Shown: piece by piece, positions 1 to 13,913 of the stretch
How positions within the stretch are numbered: the first letter of the stretch is position 1
Layout: each line of letters opens with the position of its first letter
Translations under genes and position numbers: made by a program
Assembly (NCBI GenBank): GCA_965644295.1
Contig: CBFFRP010000214.1
Coordinates: 1 to 64,000 of the forward strand
Source: Paraphysomonas bandaiensis
Lineage: Eukaryota > Chrysophyceae
Direction of reading: 5' to 3'
DNA length: 64,000 bases
Notes under the pieces: generated by a model
Told to the model about the DNA's origin: nothing
Seen by the model: the letters and a program-made list of their open reading frames with translations, nothing else
Database searches by the model: none

Positions 1-3000
1 ACATATGAATGTTGCCCAGTATATATATTTACAATCTTGTGAGTGCTAATCATAGTGTTATAGGTACCTCATTACTACAACTGTCCTCGATTGTGGGATA
101 ATAGCCGCTGTTGGCCTTACTGACTATCCGTACATCACTTGCGAGGTATGTGGGAGACATATGAATGTTGCCCAGTATATATATTTACAATCTTGTGAGT
201 GCTAATCATAGTGTTATAGGTACCTCATTACTACAACTGTCCTCGATTGTGGGATAATAGCCGCTGTTGGCCTTACTGACTATCCGTACATCACTTGCGA
301 GGTATGTGGGAGACATATTATGAATGTTGCCCAGTATATATATTTACAATCTTGTGAGTGCTAATCATAGTGTTATAGGTACCTCATTACTACAACTGTC
401 CTCGATTGTGGGATAATAGCCGCTGTTGGCCTTACTGACTATCCGTACATCACTTGCGAGGTATGTGGGAGACATATGAATGTTGCCCAGTATATATATT
501 TACAATCTTGTGAGTGCTAATCATAGTGTTATAGGTACCTCATTACTACAACTGTCCTCGATTGTGGGATAATAGCCGCTGTTGGCCTTACTGACTATAT
601 CCGTACATCACTTGCGAGGTATGTGGGAGACATATGAATGTTGCCCAGTATATATATTTACAATCTTGTGAGTGCTAATCATAGTGTTATAGGTACCTCA
701 TTACTACAACTGTCCTCGATTGTGGGATAATAGCCGCTGTTGGCCTTACTGACTATATCCGTACATCACTTGCGAGGTATGTGGGAGACATATGAATGTT
801 GCCCAGTATATATATTTACAATCTTGTGAGTGCTAATCATAGTGTTATAGGTACCTCATTACTACAACTGTCCTCGATTGTGGGATAATAGCCGCTGTTG
901 GCCTTACTGACTATCCGTACATCACTTGCGAGGTATGTGGGAGACATATGAATGTTGCCCAGTATATATATTTACAATCTTGTGAGTGCTAACCATAGTG
1001 TTATAGGTACCTCATTACTACAACTGTCCTCGATTGTGGGATAATAGCCGCTGTTGGCCTTACTGACTATATCCGTACATCACTTGCGAGGTATGTGGGA
1101 GACATATGAATGTTGCCCAGTATATATATTTACAATCTTGTGAGTGCTAATCATAGTGTTATAGGTACCTCATTACTACAACTGTCCTCGATTGTGGGAT
1201 AATAGCCGCTGTTGGCCTTACTGACTATCCGTACATCACTTGCGAGGTATGTGGGAGACATATGAATGTTGCCCAGTATATATATTTACAATCTTGTGAG
1301 TGCTAATCATAGTGTTATAGGTACCTCATTACTACAACTGTCCTCGATTGTGGGATAATAGCCGCTGTTGGCCTTACTGACAATATCCGTACATCACTTG
1401 CGAGGTATGTGGGAGACATATGAATGTTGCCCAGTATATATATTTACAATCTTGTGAGTGCTAACCATAGTGTTATAGGTACCTCATTACTACAACTGTC
1501 CTCGATTGTGGGATAATAGCCGCTGTTGGCCTTACTGACTATATCCGTACATCACTTGCGAGGTATGTGGGAGACATATGAATGTTGCCCAGTATATATA
1601 TTTACAATCTTGTGAGTGCTAATCATAGTGTTATAGGTACCTCATTACTACAACTGTCCTCGATTGTGGGATAATAGCCGCTGTTGGCCTTACTGACTAT
1701 ATCCGTACATCACTTGCGAGGTATGTGGGAGACATATTATGAATGTTGCCCAGTATATATATTTACAATCTTGTGAGTGCTAACCATAGTGTTATAGGTA
1801 CCTCATTACTACAACTGTCCTCGATTGTGGGATAATAGCCGCTGTTGTTGGCCTTACTGACTATCCGTACATCACTTGCGAGGTATGTGGGAGACATATG
1901 AATGTTGCCCAGTATATATATTTACAATCTTGTGAGTGCTAACCATAGTGTTATAGGTACCTCATTACTACAACTGTCCTCGATTGTGGGATAATAGCCG
2001 CTGTTGGCCTTACTGACTATATCCGTACATCACTTGCGAGGTATGTGGGAGACATATGAATGTTGCCCAGTATATATATTTACAATCTTGTGAGTGCTAA
2101 TCATAGTGTTATAGGTACCTCATTACTACAACTGTCCTCGATTGTGGGATAATAGCCGCTGTTGGCCTTACTGACTATCCGTACATCACTTGCGAGGTAT
2201 GTGGGAGACATATGAATGTTGCCCAGTATATATATTTACAATCTTGTGAGTGCTAATCATAGTGTTATAGGTACCTCATTACTACAACTGTCCTCGATTG
2301 TGGGATAATAGCCGCTGTTGGCCTTACTGACAATATCCGTACATCACTTGCGAGGTATGTGGGAGACATATTATGAATGTTGCCCAGTATATATATTTAC
2401 AATCTTGTGAGTGCTAACCATAGTGTTATAGGTACCTCATTACTACAACTGTCCTCGATTGTGGGATAATAGCCGCTGTTGGCCTTACTGACAATATCCG
2501 TACATCACTTGCGAGGTATGTGGGAGACATATGAATGTTGCCCAGTATATATATTTACAATCTTGTGAGTGCTAACCATAGTGTTATAGGTACCTCATTA
2601 CTACAACTGTCCTCGATTGTGGGATAATAGCCGCTGTTGGCCTTACTGACTATCCGTACATCACTTGCGAGGTATGTGGGAGACATATGAATGTTGCCCA
2701 GTATATATATTTACAATCTTGTGAGTGCTAATCATAGTGTTATAGGTACCTCATTACTACAACTGTCCTCGATTGTGGGATAATAGCCGCTGTTGGCCTT
2801 ACTGACAATATCCGTACATCACTTGCGAGGTATGTGGGAGACATATTATGAATGTTGCCCAGTATATATATTTACAATCTTGTGAGTGCTAACCATAGTG
2901 TTATAGGTACCTCATTACTACAACTGTCCTCGATTGTGGGATAATAGCCGCTGTTGGCCTTACTGACTATATCCGTACATCACTTGCGAGGTATGTGGGA

Positions 3001-6000
3001 GACATATGAATGTTGCCCAGTATATATATTTACAATCTTGTGAGTGCTAATCATAGTGTTATAGGTACCTCATTACTACAACTGTCCTCGATTGTGGGAT
3101 AATAGCCGCTGTTGGCCTTACTGACTATATCCGTACATCACTTGCGAGGTATGTGGGAGACATATTATGAATGTTGCCCAGTATATATATTTACAATCTT
3201 GTGAGTGCTAACCATAGTGTTATAGGTACCTCATTACTACAACTGTCCTCGATTGTGGGATAATAGCCGCTGTTGGCCTTACTGACTATCCGTACATCAC
3301 TTGCGAGGTATGTGGGAGACATATGAATGTTGCCCAGTATATATATTTACAATCTTGTGAGTGCTAATCATAGTGTTATAGGTACCTCATTACTACAACT
3401 GTCCTCGATTGTGGGATAATAGCCGCTGTTGGCCTTACTGACTATCCGTACATCACTTGCGAGGTATGTGGGAGACATATGAATGTTGCCCAGTATATAT
3501 ATTTACAATCTTGTGAGTGCTAATCATAGTGTTATAGGTACCTCATTACTACAACTGTCCTCGATTGTGGGATAATAGCCGCTGTTGGCCTTACTGACAA
3601 TATCCGTACATCACTTGCGAGGTATGTGGGAGACATATTATGAATGTTGCCCAGTATATATATTTACAATCTTGTGAGTGCTAACCATAGTGTTATAGGT
3701 ACCTCATTACTACAACTGTCCTCGATTGTGGGATAATAGCCGCTGTTGGCCTTACTGACTATATCCGTACATCACTTGCGAGGTATGTGGGAGACATATG
3801 AATGTTGCCCAGTATATATATTTACAATCTTGTGAGTGCTAATCATAGTGTTATAGGTACCTCATTACTACAACTGTCCTCGATTGTGGGATAATAGCCG
3901 CTGTTGGCCTTACTGACTATATCCGTACATCACTTGCGAGGTATGTGGGAGACATATGAATGTTGCCCAGTATATATATTTACAATCTTGTGAGTGCTAA
4001 TCATAGTGTTATAGGTACCTCATTACTACAACTGTCCTCGATTGTGGGATAATAGCCGCTGTTGGCCTTACTGACTATCCGTACATCACTTGCGAGGTAT
4101 GTGGGAGACATATGAATGTTGCCCAGTATATATATTTACAATCTTGTGAGTGCTAACCATAGTGTTATAGGTACCTCATTACTACAACTGTCCTCGATTG
4201 TGGGATAATAGCCGCTGTTGGCCTTACTGACTATATCCGTACATCACTTGCGAGGTATGTGGGAGACATATGAATGTTGCCCAGTATATATATTTACAAT
4301 CTTGTGAGTGCTAATCATAGTGTTATAGGTACCTCATTACTACAACTGTCCTCGATTGTGGGATAATAGCCGCTGTTGGCCTTACTGACTATCCGTACAT
4401 CACTTGCGAGGTATGTGGGAGACATATGAATGTTGCCCAGTATATATATTTACAATCTTGTGAGTGCTAATCATAGTGTTATAGGTACCTCATTACTACA
4501 ACTGTCCTCGATTGTGGGATAATAGCCGCTGTTGGCCTTACTGACAATATCCGTACATCACTTGCGAGGTATGTGGGAGACATATTATGAATGTTGCCCA
4601 GTATATATATTTACAATCTTGTGAGTGCTAACCATAGTGTTATAGGTACCTCATTACTACAACTGTCCTCGATTGTGGGATAATAGCCGCTGTTGGCCTT
4701 ACTGACTATCCGTACATCACTTGCGAGGTATGTGGGAGACATATGAATGTTGCCCAGTATATATATTTACAATCTTGTGAGTGCTAATCATAGTGTTATA
4801 GGTACCTCATTACTACAACTGTCCTCGATTGTGGGATAATAGCCGCTGTTGGCCTTACTGACTATATCCGTACATCACTTGCGAGGTATGTGGGAGACAT
4901 ATGAATGTTGCCCAGTATATATATTTACAATCTTGTGAGTGCTAATCATAGTGTTATAGGTACCTCATTACTACAACTGTCCTCGATTGTGGGATAATAG
5001 CCGCTGTTGGCCTTACTGACTATATCCGTACATCACTTGCGAGGTATGTGGGAGACATATGAATGTTGCCCAGTATATATATTTACAATCTTGTGAGTGC
5101 TAATCATAGTGTTATAGGTACCTCATTACTACAACTGTCCTCGATTGTGGGATAATAGCCGCTGTTGGCCTTACTGACTATCCGTACATCACTTGCGAGG
5201 TATGTGGGAGACATATGAATGTTGCCCAGTATATATATTTACAATCTTGTGAGTGCTAATCATAGTGTTATAGGTACCTCATTACTACAACTGTCCTCGA
5301 TTGTGGGATAATAGCCGCTGTTGGCCTTACTGACTATCCGTACATCACTTGCGAGGTATGTGGGAGACATATTATGAATGTTGCCCAGTATATATATTTA
5401 CAATCTTGTGAGTGCTAATCATAGTGTTATAGGTACCTCATTACTACAACTGTCCTCGATTGTGGGATAATAGCCGCTGTTGGCCTTACTGACTATATCC
5501 GTACATCACTTGCGAGGTATGTGGGAGACATATGAATGTTGCCCAGTATATATATTTACAATCTTGTGAGTGCTAATCATAGTGTTATAGGTACCTCATT
5601 ACTACAACTGTCCTCGATTGTGGGATAATAGCCGCTGTTGGCCTTACTGACTATATCCGTACATCACTTGCGAGGTATGTGGGAGACATATTATGAATGT
5701 TGCCCAGTATATATATTTACAATCTTGTGAGTGCTAACCATAGTGTTATAGGTACCTCATTACTACAACTGTCCTCGATTGTGGGATAATAGCCGCTGTT
5801 GGCCTTACTGACAATATCCGTACATCACTTGCGAGGTATGTGGGAGACATATGAATGTTGCCCAGTATATATATTTACAATCTTGTGAGTGCTAACCATA
5901 GTGTTATAGGTACCTCATTACTACAACTGTCCTCGATTGTGGGATAATAGCCGCTGTTGGCCTTACTGACTATCCGTACATCACTTGCGAGGTATGTGGG

Positions 6001-9000
6001 AGACATATGAATGTTGCCCAGTATATATATTTACAATCTTGTGAGTGCTAATCATAGTGTTATAGGTACCTCATTACTACAACTGTCCTCGATTGTGGGA
6101 TAATAGCCGCTGTTGGCCTTACTGACAATATCCGTACATCACTTGCAAGGTATGTGGGAGACATATTATGAATGTTGCCCAGTATATATATTTACAATCT
6201 TGTGAGTGCTAACCATAGTGTTATAGGTACCTCATTACTACAACTGTCCTCGATTGTGGGATAATAGCCGCTGTTGGCCTTACTGACTATATCCGTACAT
6301 CACTTGCGAGGTATGTGGGAGACATATGAATGTTGCCCAGTATATATCTTTACAATCTTGTGAGTGCTAATCATAGTGTTATAGGTACCTCATTACTACA
6401 ACTGTCCTCGATTGTGGGATAATAGCCGCTGTTGGCCTTACTGACTATCCGTACATCACTTGCGAGGTATGTGGGAGACATATGAATGTTGCCCAGTATA
6501 TATATTTACAATCTTGTGAGTGCTAATCATAGTGTTATAGGTACCTCATTACTACAACTGTCCTCGATTGTGGGATAATAGCCGCTGTTGGCCTTACTGA
6601 CTATCCGTACATCACTTGCGAGGTATGTGGGAGACATATGAATGTTGCCCAGTATATATATTTACAATCTTGTGAGTGCTAATCATAGTGTTATAGGTAC
6701 CTCATTACTACAACTGTCCTCGATTGTGGGATAATAGCCGCTGTTGGCCTTACTGACAATATCCGTACATCACTTGCGAGGTATGTGGGAGACATATTAT
6801 GAATGTTGCCCAGTATATATATTTACAATCTTGTGAGTGCTAACCATAGTGTTATAGGTACCTCATTACTACAACTGTCCTCGATTGTGGGATAATAGCC
6901 GCTGTTGGCCTTACTGACTATATCCGTACATCACTTGCGAGGTATGTGGGAGACATATGAATGTTGCCCAGTATATATATTTACAATCTTGTGAGTGCTA
7001 ATCATAGTGTTATAGGTACCTCATTACTACAACTGTCCTCGATTGTGGGATAATAGCCGCTGTTGGCCTTACTGACAATATCCGTACATCACTTGCGAGG
7101 TATGTGGGAGACATATTATGAATGTTGCCCAGTATATATATTTACAATCTTGTGAGTGCTAACCATAGTGTTATAGGTACCTCATTACTACAACTGTCCT
7201 CGATTGTGGGATAATAGCCGCTGTTGGCCTTACTGACAATATCCGTACATCACTTGCGAGGTATGTGGGAGACATATGAATGTTGCCCAGTATATATATT
7301 TACAATCTTGTGAGTGCTAATCATAGTGTTATAGGTACCTCATTACTACAACTGTCCTCGATTGTGGGATAATAGCCGCTGTTGGCCTTACTGACTATCC
7401 GTACATCACTTGCGAGGTATGTGGGAGACATATGAATGTTGCCCAGTATATATATTTACAATCTTGTGAGTGCTAATCATAGTGTTATAGGTACCTCATT
7501 ACTACAACTGTCCTCGATTGTGGGATAATAGCCGCTGTTGGCCTTACTGACAATATCCGTACATCACTTGCGAGGTATGTGGGAGACATATTATGAATGT
7601 TGCCCAGTATATATATTTACAATCTTGTGAGTGCTAACCATAGTGTTATAGGTACCTCATTACTACAACTGTCCTCGATTGTGGGATAATAGCCGCTGTT
7701 GGCCTTACTGACTATATCCGTACATCACTTGCGAGGTATGTGGGAGACATATGAATGTTGCCCAGTATATATATTTACAATCTTGTGAGTGCTAATCATA
7801 GTGTTATAGGTACCTCATTACTACAACTGTCCTCGATTGTGGGATAATAGCCGCTGTTGGCCTTACTGACAATATCCGTACATCACTTGCGAGGTATGTG
7901 GGAGACATATTATGAATGTTGCCCAGTATATATATTTACAATCTTGTGAGTGCTAACCATAGTGTTATAGGTACCTCATTACTACAACTGTCCTCGATTG
8001 TGGGATAATAGCCGCTGTTGGCCTTACTGACAATATCCGTACATCACTTGCGAGGTATGTGGGAGACATATGAATGTTGCCCAGTATATATATTTACAAT
8101 CTTGTGAGTGCTAACCATAGTGTTATAGGTACCTCATTACTACAACTGTCATCGATTGTGGGATAATAGCCGCTGTTGGCCTTACTGACTATCCGTACAT
8201 CACTTGCGAGGTATGTGGGAGACATATGAATGTTGCCCAGTATATATATTTACAATCTTGTGAGTGCTAATCATAGTGTTATAGGTACCTCATTACTACA
8301 ACTGTCCTCGATTGTGGGATAATAGCCGCTGTTGGCCTTACTGACAATATCCGTACATCACTTGCGAGGTATGTGGGAGACATATTATGAATGTTGCCCA
8401 GTATATATATTTACAATCTTGTGAGTGCTAACCATAGTGTTATAGGTACCTCATTACTACAACTGTCCTCGATTGTGGGATAATAGCCGCTGTTGGCCTT
8501 ACTGACTATATCCGTACATCACTTGCGAGGTATGTGGGAGACATATGAATGTTGCCCAGTATATATATTTACAATCTTGTGAGTGCTAATCATAGTGTTA
8601 TAGGTACCTCATTACTACAACTGTCCTCGATTGTGGGATAATAGCCGCTGTTGGCCTTACTGACTATCCGTACATCACTTGCGAGGTATGTGGGAGACAT
8701 ATATGAATGTTGCCCAGTATATATATTTACAATCTTGTGAGTGCTAATCATAGTGTTATAGGTACCTCATTACTACAACTGTCCTCGATTGTGGGATATA
8801 ATAGCCGCTGTTGGCCTTACTGACTATCCGTACATCACTTGCGAGGTATGTGGGAGACATATGAATGTTGCCCAGTATATATATTTACAATCTTGTGAGT
8901 GCTAATCATAGTGTTATAGGTACCTCATTACTACAACTGTCCTCGATTGTGGGATAATAGCCGCTGTTGGCCTTACTGACTATATCCGTACATCACTTGC

Positions 9001-9213
9001 GAGGTATGTGGGAGACATATGAATGTTGCCCAGTATATATATTTACAATCTTGTGAGTGCTAATCATAGTGTTATGTACTATCATAGGTACCTCAGTCCA
9101 ACTAATATCCTCGATTGTGGAGCAATAGCCCCCTACTCTATTTTTTCTCTGTGCAACTGCGCTTCACTGTTGGCTATATAGGTGCACATCACTTGGGAGG
9201 TGTGTACGAGATA
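1..9213. repeat. Satellite array, 57 complete monomers of 156-162 bp plus a decayed edge copy
   Basis: Head-to-tail copies start at 1, 157, 313, 472, 630 and so on, to 8857 and 9015. I counted 57 complete units by the anchor GAATGTTGCCCAG. Units differ mainly by indels and one SNP: an optional TTA after the leading ACATA (+3), CTATCC versus CTATATCC or CAATATCC near the end (+2), and GCTAATCAT versus GCTAACCAT. Rarer changes include an extra GTT (about 1842), CTTGCAAGG (about 6144) and TGTCATCG (about 8149). The array runs off the left window edge. The copy from 9015 is intact to about 9074 and then diverges until about 9213. No frame holds an ORF of 60 codons. The monomer is close to nucleosome-repeat size, as in many centromeric or subtelomeric satellites. 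That role is inference; no telomere repeat is visible. Confidence 0.98.
6634..8221. repeat. Tandem pair of 794-bp pentameric higher-order repeats in the satellite
   Basis: Monomers starting at 6634, 6792, 6953, 7111 and 7272 have lengths 158-161-158-161-156. The next five, starting at 7428, 7586, 7747, 7905 and 8066, repeat that length order. They also repeat the TTA and CTATATCC/CAATATCC states. The clearest differences are in the fifth monomer (AATCAT versus AACCAT, plus TGTCATCG). Each pentamer is 794 bp. Confidence 0.85.
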
Positions 9214-9505
9214 TATATTGTCCTGTACATATCTTAATGTTATCGTCAGGGAACATTATTGTCAAGCTCCATTATGCCTGAAAGGATTTGCGGCAGTCCT
9301 TGCAATATTTCGAGTGCCTGGAGATATGTATATGCTTGGATTGGTGCTGGTATACAAGAGCGAGAAAGGGTTTCGATGGAAGCGTCGGTTCTCTGATGCC
9401 CCTGATGAGATATTTGTCCATCCTAAGATACGATGCTGAAATATATGATGCACATTGCATATATTGCATGCATACAAAATATTTGCTAGAGTATGCTCCC
9501 ACGTT

Positions 9506-9657
9506 TGACTAGGTGAATACCCTATTCCACCTAGTCAACCTAGTCATTGTAAAAAGTTAAAAATCTAATTATTTAATGACTAGGTTTTTCAACCTTTTGA
9601 CTAGAGGTTTTTACACCAATTTTGGTGTGACTAGGAAATTCCACCAAATTGACTAGG
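9506..9657. repeat. Cluster of TGACTAGG octamers in both orientations
   Basis: TGACTAGG or its complement CCTAGTCA occurs at 9506, 9530, 9539, 9577, 9628 and 9650, with a one-mismatch copy at 9598. That is seven sites in 152 bp of AT-rich DNA. Two are inverted relative to the rest. I see no ORF here. It could be the end of a mobile element or a protein-binding cluster; the sequence alone does not decide. Confidence 0.6.
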
Positions 9658-9814
9658 TCGAAAAATAGATCCCAAAGTATTACTTATAATATTTTTTACT
9701 ATTTTCGTCCATATTACTTCAGTTTTAGAGCTATAAAAGTCACCGACTACACATATATATTACATACAGTTCACAAGTATGAACTATAACCATCTCACTA
9801 TACACCACTTTAGT

Positions 9815-10740
9815 CGTCGATATTCGTGGCGACATATATATCCAACGACGACCCGGAGGCGGAGGAAGAAATACCATGAAAGCGCACGAGCAGGCAGGGT
9901 AAGTAATACTGTTCATAAAGATGGTGACGGGGTCGTAGTTCGTATATATGCGGTATTGTTCTGATTATTGTTGTGCGTTGTTAGTATACACTGTACTAAC
10001 TGTGTATATGATGGTGTGTAGGAGAAGTGCAACGGGAAGAAGAATGATGTCGACATTGGAGGCGACATAAAGTCGAGGTAATACCAAAACCTGGTAAAAA
10101 GCGATTTCACCAGGTTTCATATCTAAGTATTGAGTTATTATTTTACTGTAATTTGTATCTGAGAGGTTAAAGATAAAAAAATAGTTGCAATTATAGTTGT
10201 TATTTTAGCAATATATATTGCGTTACAAGTTGGCCCTGCCACGACTTGTGATTTGTAATATCATATTCTCATATAGCTGCATTTGCCTCTCTTGAGATTG
10301 CAAACGCTCCAACCGAATAGCCTGGTTTTGGATACAATGCATACGCATAAAGCTATCTTCACCACTACTACTTACAGTATTAGTATTAGTACCTATGCTC
10401 TGAGACGACGCGGCTGCAGCCGTTGGGGGCACAGTACTAGTAGGTGGAGGATCATATATATGCAGGTGGAGGATCATCATTTTTTCTCATTATAAGATCA
10501 CGAAGTTCTGCTAGTCCGGACATCATTTCCTGACGAAGTTCAGCAACAGCGGGAGGTATCAGATCTGCTTTCTGCTGGGATTCGACGACCCGCCATCATC
10601 TTCATGAACAGTACTACTTACCCTGCTCGTGCGCTTTCGCGGTACCTCTTCCTCCGAGTCGTCGTTGGATATGTCGCCACGAATTTCGACCACATTCTTC
10701 TTCCCTTTGTACTTCTCCTACACCATTATCTTTTGTTGGG
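9815..10740 (-). repeat. Inverted-copy repeat (R6) with a possible Myb/SANT-type transposon ORF remnant
   Basis: The stretch 10598-10735 reappears inverted and split at about 9818-9935 and 10012-10066. Read on the minus strand, this region gives an acidic/basic segment followed by a GGTAAGT donor-like site (about 10615-10625). It ends at 10223 with a coiled-coil-like tail whose motif is RLERLQSQERQMQLYENMI. Such tails are common in the SANT/Myb accessory proteins of Harbinger-type elements, but no SANT domain was found here and the frame is broken. A second copy of the tail DNA lies at 36594-36715. Function is inferred weakly. Confidence 0.35.
10071..10172. repeat. Dispersed repeat R4a (GTCGAGGTAATACC family)
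   Basis: This segment begins GTCGAGGTAATACCAAAACC and runs through TTTCACCAGGTTTCATATC to GAGAGGTTAAAG. It recurs twice at 55206-55412. Its first 35 bases recur inverted at about 28875-28912, inside another repeat. Confidence 0.8.
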
Positions 10741-11059
10741 AACTTGGCTGAACTGTATTTTAATGGGCATAATTCACTTTTGATGTGATCGACAATAAGA
10801 TAAATAGTCACACTGTAAGAAGTCATGGGTAATTTTACGCCACGGTGCTGCTTAATTATTTTAGAATCATCTATTGAAGTTAGTAATAGCGGCCATCACA
10901 CCTCGTTTATGACCTACTATATATAGATATAGTAGGGATTAGTCATAATAGTTTAATATCATCATATATATATCGTATAAAACGAGATATTTTATGCACG
11001 AATACTAAACTAATGGAAGAAATACCTAATCGAATAGATGTTGTGAATATCCTACTATT

Positions 11060-11340
11060 AGCAATATATATATAGGCGGGTAAAAGAGAGTCAGAATTAA
11101 TGTAGTAAAGCAATTTGACTAACTAGTGCTTAACTCTGATATCCTACTATATTTAACGCTACATGGGCTGCTTGTGCGTCACCGCAATTTTCAGGGTGCA
11201 ACCACTTTTGCGCTTTCACTCAAGCTAACGCAGGTATTATGCACCAATATACTAAACTATAATAGAAGAAATTCCACTGAGTTAAGAGTGAACCCACCGA
11301 CTTTTCACCGCAATGAATTGCTAGTTACCTACTCTCTGAG
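11060..11340 (+). repeat. R1 element fragment (left end)
   Basis: It starts with TATTAGCAATA and TAGGCGGGTAAAAGAGAGTC, then TGCTTAACTCTGATATCC, then the hairpin segment GCTTGTGCGTCACCGCAA and GGTGCAACCACTTTTGC. These are the left terminal sequences of the R1 family described at 33505. The internal part is missing. Confidence 0.75.
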
Positions 11341-12454
11341 TGGCTAACATATACAGCAAAACGACCTAATTCAACACACTATATGGGACGAAGAACACAT
11401 TATGGCACAACAGTAACGTCTACAAGAAACTTGAACTTTGGAAACCCTCTTCAGTAAAATTCTTCCACTAAGTACAAGAATTTTGTTCCCTGCAGCTGCA
11501 TATTATGGGCTACTCAGGGTCCAACGGTAAGTAGTATCAGGTAACGAGAGCCAACGATGTGAGGCTTCATAGCGTTTAGCCAAAACCTAAACATCTCTAA
11601 ATTTTGAATATGTGTATTGCTGTTACATAATGCCTTGTGCGTATGCCCTAGAGATTATATCAGTGAAAAGATACAAGAGTTCAATACCTATTTAAAAATG
11701 GAATGTAAAGTAGAATATTTTGCGAGAAAATATATATTTTATGTACACTACACGTTACAGCATAGTAATTATTTCGGCTATAAATTTGTTTTTGGTAGTA
11801 TTTAGATCCAGTGATCGCAAATCTGACAATGAAGTATAATATGTGTCAACTTTCGTCATATTAGGATAGCTTAGACTTAATTAACTGAACGCGATATATC
11901 ATTACGGTCATGAACACCACCTATTTTTCATTGTCATTCGCCACGTTAGAATTGAACATTACACTAAACCTAACCTTACTTTGTTGCACACAATGTACTT
12001 TCAAGTAAGAAATTTTATTACGCCAAATTCATGTTGTCTCAAGTACCAATCATTTAAATACGATCTTATATAGTCACGATTTTATACGGTCAAAATATAG
12101 CAGTTTCACTACTATAATCACTATCATAATAATAGTTCTCATTCTCTCTATAATAATTCGTCGATTAACAGTCGTAGTTCAAATACCGTACAACTACAGC
12201 TTTAAATTGTTACTCTCAAACAGCAAAAGTCAATAATGTGAAATTATTTTGTTTAGTATAATATGGTGGATGATATGGATGGTTCGTACTACCACTACTA
12301 GAGGTCTGAACGCAATAGTAACGGTACCAGCGTTGCACACCAGTAACACATTCTTAGTATTGTGTATTGGCTAGTACTCAATTTATTGTTATTGACAAGC
12401 AATATATTTGTCTACATGCCGCAGTTCTTGCTAGTGACTCACATTTCACATGCA
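11341..12454. other. Intergenic region with no supported gene
   Basis: AT-rich sequence lying beyond the 3' end of the minus-strand Rab2 gene. Open frames here are short and carry no recognisable motif. I see no repeat of the families named elsewhere. Confidence 0.6.

Positions 12455-13913
<1,459 letters not shown>

Noticed and set aside
1-9070. CRISPR-like array
   Set aside because: Repeats are contiguous 156-162-bp units with no unique spacers; the gene content is eukaryotic.
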